Origin: Pieris napi | Lineage: Eukaryota; Arthropoda; Insecta; Lepidoptera; Pieridae | Assembly (NCBI RefSeq): GCF_905475465.1 | Contig: NC_062255.1 | Span: 496,001 to 560,000, forward strand | Reading direction: 5' to 3' | Length of the DNA: 64,000 nucleotides | The notes under the pieces: generated by a model | What the model saw: only the letters and a program-made list of their open reading frames with translations | Database searches by the model: none | Told to the model about the DNA's origin: nothing | Translations under genes and position numbers: made by a program | Shown: piece after piece, positions 11,402 to 24,811 of the stretch | Layout: each line of letters opens with the position of its first letter | Position numbering within the stretch: the first letter of the stretch is position 1

Positions 11402-14400
11402 CTCATTCTCTTGTGTTTTATCAGCATGAATCTTGTCCCTCAGGACCACCAGCTCCAATGGCCAACTGGTCAACTCCGCATCTGGGTCCGATAGCAGCAC
11501 CTGATAAACAGCATACATAATGTTTTAAGTTCGATTCGATTTTCAATAAAAAGGATTAAAAGGAAAAACACAATTTCCAGCCAGTTTTAAAAAAGCGTAC
11601 TGTACAAATGTAACACAAATATCTATTATATTAACTCACACTCATTTTAATTCACAATACAAGACAAATTAAACGAAGCACTGAGGTCCACCAGCTGACC
11701 CGCGCTTATCGTGAACTGATTGTAAAAACAAACTCATTACACTATAGAAATATACTGGCAACTAATTATTATGTTTGATTTTACCCCTAATTAGTCGGCA
11801 ATTAGTTGAAATTTTCAATTAAGCACTGTCGTATGTTATTTATCAATAGAAGGATTTGAAGCTTTCATTGTTAAATGTAGTATTAATCAAAGAAACTGTT
11901 TACTTTTGTTTACTGAAAGCAAAAAACATATAATTTATATAATCTTGATAATACGTCATACATGTGTAACAGTAATTTCGCAAACATTAACGTAAATATC
12001 TCTGATATATGTAAGTAATAAAGATCCTTTTAGCATTTTACTCGACGCGCTGACCTTATGAAGTTTTTACTCAAAAATTAAGCCATTCTAGTTGAAGAAT
12101 TTCAACTAGAATGGCTTATTAACTCATTTGCCTCTCAAACACAATTTGACAGACGTTTTAAATTTAATTATTTTTATTTAAAAGAGCAATGTTAGCCTAG
12201 TGGCTACAGTGTGCGACTCTCATCCCACAGCGTGAGTTCATGGGTTCGAGCCCCGGCTGTGCACTTTCTTTCTATGTGTCCATTCAACAATCGCTCGAAC
12301 GGCGAAGGAAAACATCGTGAGAAAACCGGCTCCGGCTTTTCATGGGCAATCGTAACCCCTATTAACCATGACCATGGTTTACAATTACAGAAAAAAAAAC
12401 TGATGCAATTTTTCCAATGTTTCTATCCGTAATAACCTTTGCGTTCAAGGAATAAATACTTAATTTGGATCAGCCGTCTTCGTCTCTAACGCTTACCAAT
12501 ATATTATGCATTTTATTATTTATATTATATAGAAATTGTTAAAAGATAGCCACCAACACTATGTTTAGCTTTTTACTACCAGTGGTAATTTAATCATATA
12601 ATATTGTACCAGAGTGAATAATAAAAAGTATTTAATATACGAATAACAAAAACACTTGGGCGAGACGGCGTGGTCAAAAACCGGGTCATTCACGCGAAAA
12701 ATGTCACTTAATTTGGCGATGAGCCAACTAACGCTGCCGTCGCGAGTAACGATGACTTGAAATCTAACTATAGATTTCCACAAACTTGAACTCCTAAAAT
12801 AAAGTGAAAATGTGCTATTTATGGGTCTCTTGTAGTGGCGATTGTAGACCTCAAGAGAGGAAGCAGTTTATCTGTTTCGGGAATATTATGAGATAACTTA
12901 CGCGCCGGGCGAGATGATTACGATCTGGCATTTCACATTATTTTAAATACACTTTATAAACAGTTTTTAATATATTCCGACTCTTATAGTTTAAAATCAC
13001 TTTCACTTTATAACCTCAAAATGAAAAGCGCGGAAAAGTTGTGTACATGTCGAAATCGTCACAACAACTATGGACCTTGCTCCATTTGAGCCGAAGTACG
13101 AACCTCGATTTTATTAATGGTACCTTTTACCATTGGCGATTAGCCAGCATCGGCTGCTCCTAGACGGACAAGATTTTTAAATACCAGATAATAATATAAA
13201 CATAGTCAACTTTCCTTGAATTTATTTGCAGGTATTCCTTCGAGAACTCTTCTTTATTGAAAAACATTGTGTAAGATAATTAAAACCTTATTTACGTGAT
13301 TTATCACGCCAGCCAATGCTCTTAGGGTGTTTATGTGATTACTTAAATATAGTTAACATCGATTTATGGCACACACCATTTAAAGATATATAAAACACAG
13401 GTTATAAGTTCCCACATGGCATTATTCACGATTACTACATGTAAACTATACATCATAATACGTCCAACATGATATGTTTTATGACTGCACACAACGTTAT
13501 TATTAAATAAAACCTCAACAGTTAGAAAAAAAAACAATTTCGGTTGTAATGCGCCTTCTGTATGGAGACGTGCGAATTAGCGTACGCGACCCCAATGCAT
13601 TTGGCAACACTTAAGATTTCCTGGTTTGTTGATCTGTGATATTATTTTTAAGTAGGACAAAATTATAAAACTTTGCTATTGAAACAAGCATTGAAAATGC
13701 TAGTTAGGCTGAAGAACAAAACAATACGTCCGACTTGAATTAATGAAATTATTTAATTTGCCCAAACATTTATTGCTAAAATTCGATAGACTCCAACGCT
13801 ATAGACCTTTCTTTATCTAATATCAAAACCGATAAGAAACCAAATGATTTGAGTGATGAGTTAACTCAGACACGCTACTACTACACAGCCACACTCATTC
13901 TTGTGAGGACTACATTACTCATTAACAGTAATTGAAAATAAATATATTTTTTAAAACACCTTGTGTTTGCGGGTACTTTTGAAATTGCAGAACCTGTAGT
14001 TTACGTTTTGGTTTGACATTTTGTTGTTTTACAGCCATTTACCACGAATTTCAGCTTGTCTTGTTTGTTCGTATATTATGAATCAATTCGTCAATATTTG
14101 TCTTCATTGCGATTTTACCGCAGCTACTAGATTGTCATTAAATCATTATCATACATTATCTATTCTTATTTAGCTCTATAAATTGTAAGGTGTATTTTTC
14201 ATACACAACTCAATAAAGCCAGTAAACGTCCCTTCACCGTCGCTATATATAGTTGACTGAATAATGAATTAATGGTCCTTCGATCCGGTGGAACGACATG
14301 TAAGAAAATTTCTAAGATATGTTTTTTAGAAGAAAAGAAGGTACATACCTGCAGTTGGTCTTGCAGCTGGTGAATCATTTCTTCGCGAATCCTTTCGACG

Positions 14401-17400
14401 TGTCCCTGCGAGGCGAGCGGTTAGTACGTACATGCATGAGTTATCCAAATACACATACCGGTGGTAATACAATAACCTTCAATTAATAAGACGGAATGGA
14501 AATAATGTTAAATTATATCGATTCCTTGTATGTTAAGTGGTATTTACAAATGTAGAAGGCCATAAATTTTGATTCATCCATCATCATCATTAAATACATC
14601 GTGTGCGAGTACTCTAGAACTTTCCATTAACACTTTAATTAAATTTCACAAAACAAAACAACATCGACATATTATTTGTTATAAAGAAATTAATTTTTAA
14701 AAATTGAAAAACTATTTCTTAAAAGAAGGGCGATGGAGCGTCAATATAAACACGTTTTAAATGATTTCTAATAATAATGAAAAGTCTATGTAAAATGTGG
14801 ATGAGAATTAAAATTATGGCTTCTGTGAGAACAGCCTGAAAGAGATATTCATGCAAACGAACCAGTCCACCGATATTTAGCTCAGATCGCCCATCTTTTT
14901 GTTAATAATAATTAATGGTAATGCAGCAAGTGCCACTACACACATTGTGTCCACGAAACTATTTAATCAATTCATTTGGGCTTATTCGTGCCATCTTATT
15001 ATATGCCAATGTTACCAAAATATCTATAATTTTGTCTAAAGTAGGATCACAGAATGGTCTTCAATATTTTAATACGAAATACTTTGCGATTTATTAAAGC
15101 ATCGTAACAAAAGTCGTAAAAAATTAACTAAATAGTCTCGTGGTCACATTTGTACGTTATATTTTATTGAATACCTTTTCTAGTTCCGAGTCGATATCCT
15201 GTTGGAATGAAAAGTTCCCTTCCGTATTCTCTGCTGTCTGTATGTGAGCCTTCAAGTGGGTTATCTGGGTGAAGAAAATTATTTTGATATCATTTGATAA
15301 CGTAATTGTTACATTATTAGAAATTTAAAGGCCTTATTTTTGTCACTGCAAAGATATTTCATCTGAAATTAACCCCCCCCCCCCCCCTCCCTTCTTCTCA
15401 GTAAGCAAAGCTCTCAAAAATATTAGAACTTAAAAGGATTATTTTTTTGTAGGAATCCTCAAAAATGCATATGCAATTGCAATATGTGTAAAAAAGTAAA
15501 TAATTAGTGTTGACGTAATCACCAAATAAGAAAATCAAAGACCCCAATTTAGTGCTTAATATTCTACCGAGTACGTCGAAAGGACACAATTATTGTCATG
15601 GTTAATTCTTAACGTTAAGGTGCATTTCTTCGCAGTACTCATTAAACAAAATTAAGCATCAAATTTCCGATACATTTTAATACTAATAATATTTATTAAG
15701 TAAATATAATGTACCTGTTCTTCTAAAGACGCAATTTCCTCTTTATGCCTCATTTGCAGTTCGTTAATATACTGCAAGTGTTCAGTTTTCAACTCTTCCA
15801 ACTGTTGTTCGAGTTTTTTGTTCGTTTGTCGTTGTGTCAATTCTACTGGTGTCGATGTCTGAAATAATATCGAAGAATTAATGTTTTAAATTAAAATTAT
15901 AGTAGATACTTGTACATTTTTTTTATTTATATGGCTCTGGCACGGTTTGTGCATTAGCCAGCGTCAAGTATACGATTTTTATGATTCGTGCTTTTTGCCG
16001 TAGAAATTCGACCATGTCCTCCATGTACGGTTTAGGCACTCGCCCCGTACCGCACAACCCTCCCAAAGGCCGAGAACAAATTTAAATTAAATTAAAACTT
16101 GCCCTCGAACCCGGTACCCCTCACCTAGCTGCCACTTAATAATACCGCTAGGCTATGAGGGCCCCCCCCCCCCCCTACTTGTACATTGAAGACAACTTTT
16201 ATCCATTTCTACGTTAGCTTTTATTAAATATTTGAGTAAATGTTAGGTAGTTGAAGAAAATGGGTTCAACAGAACGACCGCTGATTATTATTATTGCTAG
16301 AGGCTCTTAAAAGAAAAATTATAATGTTTCAAACCCCATATTACGATTTCAAACTATTCGTGTATGTTTAAAAAAACTATTCAAACAAAACAGACTGTTC
16401 TTAGAGATAAAACTTAATTAATATAAAAGTTTTTATCAAGTAATACCTCAATGCGTGAGGATGGAAGCTCAGCGGAACGTGTTCGTCGTCTCGCGTCTCC
16501 CGCCCCGATCTCATCCTCCGAGGATCCCGCAGACACGTAGGCACGATCGCGCCAAACTTCTTCTGAATAGCTGGAAATTATTCACCAAAACATTTACATG
16601 GAAATCATGTAATATATGAGCGTAAATCTTTTAATGAAGAAAGAATTTCTTTTGTAAACCAAAGAAAATTGTACGTAGGTATATAATAAGTTAGTTATAG
16701 TTGTAATATTATAAATTTAATAGGTAATCAAAATTAAATAAATAATAAATTCTTTAAAAACCATTGAACTTACCCCTCAGTCCTTGCAGAATTAAAAAGA
16801 ATATTTATTATTGAAAAATCTAGACTAGAAAAGTAACAAATGTTTTAATAATGCTTACTTCTTACCTTTGTTTTATATCAGAACATTTCTCTTCAAAAAA
16901 AGTCCGTAAATCTTGCATTTCTTTCTCATACTCTTTCCTTAGTTCATCTATATTTGCATTGCCGGCTTTTACCGAAGATAGGAGATCTCTAAGCCGTCGA
17001 GTTTCCGAGGTATATTCTTGTTCGTTCTGCTTCATTTGACTCTCTAACTCCCTCACGTCCGTCTCAAACTCTAACCGCATTTTTCCAATTTCATCGCATA
17101 GCACTGATATCAAGCTTTCCCTCAATTTGTTTCTTAAATTATCTTCTATAAAACCACCAAATTTATTGAGCAATATGGACAACTTATTTTCAAAGCCAGT
17201 TTGAAAGTCTTCGGATCCTGAACCGGACTTTAAATCTGACTTAGAGTGATTGACCGTCATTTCCTCGCGGTCCATGTCCTTTTCACCATTTGAGCTTTGT
17301 AGAGATGTGGTCCCACTCATAACAGCAGAGTAAAATCTAGTACTGTCATCCTTAAGCATACCTTGATACTTCACGAAATCTGAAAGTTGGCCTTTAATCG

Positions 17401-19239
17401 TATCATGGTCAGATTGTGAGTGTTCTGCAACAGCATGTTGCAGTGTCTGCACTTCAGAGCAGAGATGCATATTTTCATGTTTAAGGTGTTCGCGTTCATT
17501 GTTTGATTGCTGCAATGAGATTGTCAAGTCTGCAATAAGCTGTTCTCGTTGGTTTATAGCTTCTTCCAAATGCACAAGCTGAAAGGATATATGAAAAGCT
17601 TGTAAACATCAAGAGAATGCTGTAAACTAAACATAAAAAATTATATTGATAATTGTAAATAAAAATTTAAATAGACTACATTCATTTAAACAAAAAATAC
17701 CAAAAAACTTTTGTGAATATTAATAAAAACTTTTTTTAGCCACTAATTCCCATACTTTAAAACAAAACAAAAAAAATTAACAACCAAAAATTTATTTAGA
17801 ACAAGAAACAAATATATGTGCACTTTTAAAAATGTTGAAGTGCAAAACACTAATGACACATGCAATGGGCATGCAAATGGCAATGACATAAGCAGTAGAA
17901 TTAATATGCAACACACAAACAAGACACAAATTAAACACGCACAAAAACACAACACACATGCAAATAATACCTTCACAGTATATTCTTCACAGATTGTTTT
18001 GTAGTCAGTTGTCATAGTGCTAAAAGACATAGTCTCATCAGGTATAAAAGATTTCGGCTGGTCATCCTTTTTTTCTTTAACATAATCAATAGTCACTTCT
18101 TCAATCAACACATCTTGTTCCTTCTCACTGGTATCGCTCACTAAAGATTTATCTGGAGATGTTTCCTTAGATGCTTGATTTGAAATTTCTTCTACAATAA
18201 CTCCCTCAGAAGTGTTGCCAAGTTCAGAGTCAAATATTTCTTTTATTTTGATTGCTTCTGTAGTTAATGGTGTTAATACAGGAAAAATAGTACAAGACTC
18301 AGAGCTAATAATAGTTGCACAATCAGGTGGAGGGCCAAATATTATTTTAGCAGACTCTAAAGGGAACCTTGGAGCACCTTTTCCTCTTATATCTAGCTTT
18401 ATAACATCCTCAGAACTTAAACTCTTGTCAGCTTCAGTTTTAATACTGGTACTTGAATTCCCTGCACTGCTTTTTGAGTTGGTATTCAGTTTTACATTAT
18501 CATTTAATGAGTCTGAGAAACTTTTTGGAGATTCTATTTCATATGAGTTAGAGTCTGATTTTTCTCTATGTAATTCTTTTGATGTATCAGACGACAATGG
18601 CAGATTTACTGGGCTTTCGTTGCTTATGTGAAAATCAGAATATTCTGTATCATAGTGCCATGATGTAGTTTGTTTTTGCTGCTGAGCACTGGGACTAATG
18701 CTAGGAGAATTTGATATTTGTAAATGAGGAGAGGCATTTTTTTGCGTTTGTTCATGATCAATAGGTACTCTAAGGAAATCTCGAGATTGTGACTGCCCCA
18801 CATCAGACTCAGAAACGGAATCTTCAACATTAGAAGGAATTTGCTCTGAAATAGATTCCGCTTCACTAACATAATCCAAATCTGTCGGGTTTAATTGCGA
18901 TACCTGAATTATGTCTTCCCTATTTATTTCAGTTACTTTATCTTCACTCTCCAAAGTAGCGATCTGTTTAGAATGAACGACATCCGGAAGGACATTCTAA
19001 AAATACACAAACTAATATATTATTCGTACCAAAAATTCGTGACTATAAAAGTTAGCGCTGTCGGACGTGAAATACAAATAAATTACATATTTTATTTGTG
19101 TCCAAATTGAAATCACAAACACACATTTTAAGAAAATAATTCAAAATCTGTAATTATTTCAAATTCCCTAAGCTTTAAAAGTTGAGAAACTTACGTGAAT
19201 ATCGGATGTATGAGGTAGATTTTTTTCAGTTTCATCCAT
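11402..19239 (-). CDS. Pericentrin/AKAP9-like coiled-coil protein, 5' exons (partial)
   Basis: Eight exons join in phase to about 766 residues: 19195-19239 (ATG at 19239), 17971-18996, 16866-17578, 16447-16570, 15715-15858, 15175-15264, 14349-14405 and 11402-11500, each with AG acceptor and GT donor. The last ends in an open GT donor, so the gene probably continues beyond the left edge. The first ~355 residues are acidic, Ser-rich and look disordered. From exon 3 the protein is a heptad-rich coiled coil, with a segment like pericentrin/AKAP9 (KEYEKEMQDLRTFFEEK, then SYSEEV across the exon 3/4 junction). Proteins of this type scaffold gamma-tubulin and kinases at centrosomes or Golgi, and the fly counterpart would be Plp. 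Gene structure is strongly supported. The family name is an inference from the coiled-coil motif and could be another centrosomal or golgin protein. Confidence 0.72.
12079..12118. other. Perfect 18-bp-stem hairpin
   Basis: TAAGCCATTCTAGTTGAA pairs exactly with its downstream reverse complement across a 4-base loop (12097-12100). It lies in an intron of the coiled-coil gene. The stem is shorter than a usual miRNA precursor. Confidence 0.6.
12187..12350 (+). repeat. tRNA-derived SINE, 5' part
   Basis: The head keeps A box-like GCCTAGTGGCTACAGTG and B box GGGTTCGAGCCCC, followed by AAACATCGTGAGAAAACCGG. It is truncated after that, and lies in an intron of the coiled-coil gene. Confidence 0.7.
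15371..15388. repeat. Poly-C tract
   Basis: A run of about 16 C bases in an intron of the coiled-coil gene. A second run is at 16162-16176. Length may be inaccurate in the assembly. Confidence 0.6.
15925..16165 (-). repeat. Second tRNA-derived SINE family, one copy
   Basis: Reversed, the head reads CATAGCCTAGCGGTATTATT (A box) and GGTACCGGGTTCGAGGGC (B box). The body differs from the other SINE family here. A C16-type homopolymer adjoins it at 16162-16176. Confidence 0.55.
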
Positions 19240-19618
19240 TATTCAGGCAATTCATACTAAATCCATGATGAAATTCGTTTATAAAAAAATTTAATTCCGT
19301 TGTCAAGGCGACGTTTTTTTCAAACAATTTATTTAAAACCAACACAAAACACAAACACAACACAAACACCATTGACGTAATTAAAATGTTGCCGCTTTCT
19401 GCATGAATTTGTCATATGTCATCCAAGAGTATATTATACACGAGGAAATTAATAATTTCACCACAGATGAAATTATTTAAGAAATGATCTCAATTAATAA
19501 CACAAAAAAACTGTAATATATTATGTAATAATATTAGCACCAATATTTTATCATAGTGTCAAAACAAATGGCGAGCGGCGAATTTGTGCACGATAATCAT
19601 TATGTTATTTATTATTTC

Positions 19619-19785
19619 CGAACCAATTCGATTTAGGGTCCTTCAAGAAAAGAGCGTACCAATTCTTGAAAGGCCGGCAACGCACTCGCAAGTCTTCTAG
19701 CTATGTGAGTTTCCATGAGCGTCGATATCACTTAACATCAGATGAGACTCCTGCCCATTTCCCTCCTGTTCCATAAAGTTATTTA
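19619..19785 (+). repeat. LINE 3' end fragment
   Basis: CCGAACCAATTCGATTTAGG, AAAGGCCGGCAACGCACTCG and TCACTTAACATCAGATGAG are the 3' end of the same LINE family. It lies upstream of the coiled-coil gene. Confidence 0.7.
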
Positions 19786-22139
19786 GACCAAAAATTCTTA
19801 AAGCAAAGAAATATTATCCTTTAAATTAATATGTATATTAATATTGAGCAAATAAATAAAGATGACCATGAATATTTTATGCAAGTCCTTTAGTCGAATA
19901 TACTGATTTTCATGTTTAACAAATGAAACAACCTATTGTTAATTTAAGTATGTAGTTTATTGTTATTTACATAATTATAATATTTAGTCATCTTTAAAAT
20001 ATTACAATAGTCTTTGAATGATTCAACTCTAAGAAGCAAATAAGGCTAGTTATACCTTAGAAGCTCATTTAGTCACAAAAAATTTGACTTTCCCATGTTG
20101 TTAAACAGCAACAAGCAAGGCTCAAATAATCAAGAAAAACAAATTTAATGTTGGTTTTATCTTGATTTCATATGAAAGTAATAATTTAAGCCTTATCTTT
20201 TTATAAAACTCAGGCTTAACAAGTATTCATTATAAAGTATCTTATCCAATAGATTAAATCTACAACAAAAATTTACCACAAATTATTTTTTTACCAATTG
20301 GTAAACATTTCATTGTACAAAAATAAATTTGTATTTTATTTACTAATTTTTTTTTGTCAAACCAAAGCTTAATATGCCTGGTACAAAATAGTGAAGATAA
20401 CATTACTATGTACACATAATTTTATTAATATTGGCACATTTCCCCAACTGCCTTATACTCTATACAAAAATAATCTTGTTGTATGGCATGACTTTTTATG
20501 TAGATATTATGTAAACAAGATGTATTTCTATATTAAATTCTTACATTGTTATTTTGAATCTCCTATGTAACTTATAATTTATTAATTGATGCCAAGTAAT
20601 TTTATCAAAATATTATATATCTACTATATAAAAATAAGTCGGGTTTTCCTTCCTGACGCTATAACTCCAGAACGCACGAACCGATTTCCACGGTATTGCA
20701 TTCGTTGGAAAGGTCTCGGGCATTTATAGCAAAGAAAATTAAAAAAAAAATTCAACAGAAAAGCGGGATCACCAAACGAAATGTTACATAAAACGAAGCC
20801 ATCTGGTGGCGAAACGGAGTTCGCCGAGTTTGCTAGTTTCCTATAGAACTTACAGCTTTAACTTGTAGGTTACTTTCAAGAGCATAAAAACTTTTAATTA
20901 AACTTTCTACAGAAAAATCTACTTTTAGTTCAACAAGTAGGACTGAGTTGACGTTACTACAAGATTTACAAGCAAGTATTCCTGCATCAATAAATGTATG
21001 AATTTTTTGCTGTCTAATTAACAATAAAATGTCTTATTACTTTTTAAACAATTACTATATTCTGTTGATCTACTACAGTATTTAAATGAAAAGTGTGCAC
21101 ATATAAAGACAGAATGATCTGTTTTTTATTTACTATACTCAGATGACTAGAGCTTGAAAAGCAAAATTCCATTTTTAGCCTCCTGTGCCCACTCAACCAA
21201 ATTATAGTAATTATTATTTACAATCCTAATTTACTGGAAGCCTAATTGAAATATGAAAATAGCACAATATTAATCTATGAAACACACAGATGCTAAATAC
21301 TTATTGAAAAATACATTTTTATTACCATTTCTTGTGTTAAAAGTTATAAACCCTAATTATATTGTGCGATGATTTTCAATTTAGCAGTAAAGAGGACAAA
21401 TTATACATAAATAATATTAAAGAAAATGGTGCAGTACTCACTGCTATTTTCAACCTAAGTATATTTTAAATAATGACCCAAAAAGTGTTTAGGTACATAT
21501 TAATTTAACAACCTAATCAGGAACAAAATATAAAATATTTTCCACTTCACCTAGTAAACGCTGAAATAACCCTGAAACAAGAATTACAGATTAAAGAAAG
21601 ACATATACCAATAAGATTATTATTTTCCTTAGGTAGCCTAAAAAAAACTTTTTTTCTGAAATGTACAACATTTGTATGATTTTAGTTTGATGTTTATATA
21701 TGTTTCTTGTTTTCCAATTTTGTTCTAGGATACAATCCTAAGACTTAAGTAACTGAGCTATATATTATGTACTGTGTAGGAAGTAAAAATAGACAAAAAA
21801 GAAAACATTAAAGTTATTGCTAATCTAATCTTCTATAGTTTATCTTTCTGCACCTTATTATTGGCCATTCAAATACATTTTAAAATGTGTTATCATTTCA
21901 TAACCAAAAATCTTTGCTGAAGGTGATAACAGGGAGAAAACTAGTTTAAATATATCTAAATTACCTTAAATAATGTTCATCACAATAAAGTAACTGAAGC
22001 AATAAATAAATTAGGAACTAATTTCAAGCATCTAACTTTGAAATTGGAAGGTATATTTTCCAAGCTGTTCAGAAGACAAATTTAAAGTTTAAGCTCAGGA
22101 AGCAATAAGTTTTACGGTATAAATGGTAAGTGACTGCAG
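19786..22139. other. Intergenic region, coiled-coil gene to inhibitor-2
   Basis: AT-rich, with the Helitron-like repeat at 20617-20836 and presumably the 3' UTR of inhibitor-2 at its right end. No coding exon was recognised. Confidence 0.5.
20617..20836 (+). repeat. Helitron-like non-autonomous repeat
   Basis: It starts CTACTATATAAAAATAAG, contains CGCACGAACCGATTTCCACG, and ends GAGTTTGCTAGT. The CTATATA...CTAGT pattern is shared with the stretches near 39276 and 41703 and is typical of small lepidopteran Helitrons. Class assignment is tentative. Confidence 0.45.
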
Positions 22140-23162
22140 TCAGGTGCTTGTAGCCTGATCTCTCTCCGCATCATCTTCTTCTTCTTGTGCCAATAACTGT
22201 CTTGCCAGCTGTAATGCCTGGAATTACAATATTAGCTAGTCAGATTTAGAAGATTTATAATAGCTAAATTGTACTATTATGTTAACATTATTGTTACTTT
22301 CTATTGAACTTATACAACTTTAAAGATAATCCAGTGTTCTCAAAAAAAAACCAGTAGACTAATCATATTTTGGAATTTCTACTAATCTCATAAAAAGATC
22401 TGCAAGCTCAGTTATTATCATAGATTTTTTAAAAAACATTTTGATAGAAATCTTTAAATAACCTAAATCTTTAACTATGATAAATAATATTCACCAATAA
22501 ATATATATATATATATTGTTTAAAGTTAGTATAGAAATTGCACATAATATAATAATTACATCCAGATGTAATCACTAATTTCACAAATTGTAATCATAAA
22601 CATGTAGATAATATTTGTGGTTATGTGTCTTAGAGTTATCAAATATGTAAAACTGCATCATGCTATGAGTGAACCAATGTACCTATATCAATGTGTGTGG
22701 GAGACAGACATTCAAAACCTAAATTGTTATTATCATGCAATAGCAAATACGTAATTCTTTTTATACCTGGAACTCGTTGTAGTGCGTTTTTCTCTTCTTT
22801 TCGAATTCTAATCTTCGCTGTCGTACATCCTCTGGCTCGTCTTCTTCATTATCGCTCATTTCTACACATTTAGGTGGTTTATTCATACTTGCCGCTAACT
22901 TAGCTGCCAAAATATTAGCATCTAATTCGTCATGAGTTTCCATATCGCTATCCATGGCTTCTGAGTATGGAGTTTTAGGTTCATCCACTTTCATATGGCC
23001 ATAATCCTTATTTGGAGGATGAAATGTTTCCATTATATTCATTTCATCGAATCTCTGCTCCTTCGGTCGTTTACTTGTAGAAGGCATTCCATCCTGCCCA
23101 TCTACGCTACGAGATGTTTTTAAGATACCCTTTGACGGCTTTTTTTGCAAATTCTGTGCCAT
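22140..23162 (-). CDS. I-2: Protein phosphatase inhibitor-2 (PPP1R2 family)
   Basis: Two exons: 22767-23162 (ATG at 23162, donor GTATAA) and 22140-22217 (acceptor CCAG, stop TGA), joining in phase 0 to 157 residues. Inhibitor-2 is an intrinsically disordered regulator of protein phosphatase 1. Visible family marks are KGILK at residues 11-15 (PP1 docking), the FDEMN...HPPNKDYG block from residue 38, TPY at 64-66 (the GSK3-type phosphosite context), and HYNE at 127-130, which in the family lies in the helix covering the PP1 active site. It continues with LARQLLAQEEED in exon 2. The usual KSQKW-type motif reads KEQRF here. At 157 residues it is shorter than the roughly 200 typical of animal inhibitor-2, missing mostly C-terminal tail. 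It is head-to-head with the aveugle gene, 475 bp apart. Confidence 0.93.
22497..22516. repeat. TA microsatellite
   Basis: A short (TA)n run in the intron of inhibitor-2. A similar one is at 26699-26722. Confidence 0.7.
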
Positions 23163-23637
23163 GATTTTGCGATTTGCCTCTTTTTCACTATATTTGACTA
23201 AAATAAGTGGAAATTTAAGAATAAAGTGTGATTACTTCTTTCAAATAACAAAATATATCAAGCTTACTTTCAACTTTCAAGTCTCAGGTTTGATTTATTT
23301 CAAAATTTATCTTTCATTTTGAAGTATGGCTATTGTGCGATGACTGTCAAATATTAATATGTCATTGTCATATTGGTCTCGACGGTCGACAGCGTGCTAA
23401 ACTGATAAACATTAAACTCTAAAGTTTATCTTGCTTCATGAATCATGCTTGCTCTTTTGACAATCATAATATTGAATTTATTCTGGACGCAAATACAAAA
23501 TATTTCGTTTTAAACAATACATGGATTCAATTTTTAGTTTTAAATATTAAATTATAAATATAATAGAAAACAATTATATTTTCGGTAAACTTCGCTTAAC
23601 TTGTTGACGAAAATGCTAGAATAAAGCGCTTAAAAAT
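23163..23637. promoter_or_regulatory. Shared divergent promoter interval, inhibitor-2 / aveugle
   Basis: The start codons of inhibitor-2 (minus) and aveugle (plus) are separated by only 475 bp with no other gene between them. This interval must hold both 5' leaders and at least one promoter. No clear TATA box was identified. Shared control is an inference from the layout. Confidence 0.5.
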
Positions 23638-24402
23638 ATGGTGGAAGATACTAGCTTAAATTCTAATAAATCTAAGGTACGTTATTCAATCTTTCCGTCG
23701 GTGGCTGTTCATTTATAAAACAATATTTTTAACTATAGATAAGTTATTTGTCAATAGAATTAAGTCTAGTAAAGAACTTACTAATAACAAACCAATTGTA
23801 TGAATAGTTAAGCTCAATACTTTGATATATATGTTGATACATTATGTGAGTTAGCAGAGTGAGCCTTAGTGCTAAAAACATATTGGCTTAAACCCAGAGA
23901 TCCATCCCTATCCACCAAGATATCCAGTTTCCAGCTAAAACATGAAAATACATATTTAAAAAGATTGGGAATAGTTAAATTCTTTCTTTTAGACAAAAAC
24001 TGCACGACCAAAGGCTGTGTATCTTTGGACAGAAGCAGATGTGCAGAAATGGCTACGTCGACATTGTAGTGACTACTATAACCTGTACTGGGAGAAGTTT
24101 CACGAGGTATGTTTATAAATTTTATAATCAAATACCATGAAGATCTTATCTTAATTTTAGACAGCAGATGTGGTGGTCATAAATAGCTCTATAATATATT
24201 CATCTTATTTTTTTTTCAGCATGACATAACAGGTCGAGCTTTAGTCCGTATTAACGACAATACTCTTCTTCGTATGGGTATAACAAACCAAGAGCACAGG
24301 GAAGCAATATGGCGGGAGATACTAAAGTTGAGGCTAAAGACTGACATTGTGGAGATAAGAGACTTGGAAAGAAGGCACAATTACTTTAACTTTAATTTAT
24401 AA
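23638..24402 (+). CDS. ave: Aveugle, SAM-domain adaptor of Ras/ERK signalling
   Basis: Three exons: 23638-23676, 23993-24106 and 24220-24402 (stop TAA), all phase 0, giving 111 residues. Fly aveugle (Hyphen) is a similarly small SAM protein that bridges CNK and KSR so that Raf can be activated downstream of Ras. The SAM domain fills residues ~20-90: RPKAVYLWTEADVQKWLRRH, then HDITGRALVRINDNTLLRMG and the C-terminal helix with REAIWREILKLRLKTDI. It ends in EIRDLERRHNY. These stretches match the aveugle/SAMD12 type closely, including the RPKAVYLW entry and the LKTDI.EIRD tail. AATAAA signals follow at 24406 and 24470. It is head-to-head with inhibitor-2 and tail-to-tail with the unknown minus-strand gene ending at 24812. 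Confidence 0.93.
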
Positions 24403-24811
24403 GAAAATAAATTTAGGCATTTTGAAATTTGTGCATATTTTACAGTATCAATACCATTTTCTATATTTTAATAAAGTAATTTTAAATGGTTTTTTACACA
24501 TTGACAGAAGACCTAAGGGTATCAGGCAGAATTCTCGTCTGCCTGGTTGCATGCCTTATCAAAAAGTACTTACGAAAATGCTTTTTTGTGACTGCATGTT
24601 CCTTTATAAACATACAAAATGTATAATCTGCTTTACTAAAATAGTAAGCTCTACTTATATACATTTATGTACCAGTGTGAGACAAATTATTGACTGTACA
24701 TCTCTGTACATTTTTCTAAAACAACACTTTAATTGTAGTAGCTATAATAATCTATGTCGTTGCTACTGAGACGCAACCAAAATAACAATTTTAATGATCA
24801 TCCATTGTTTA

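Noticed and set aside
18212..18631. Plus-strand frame of 139 codons
   Set aside because: It is the opposite strand of the large exon 2 of the coiled-coil gene, whose phase and splice sites are consistent.
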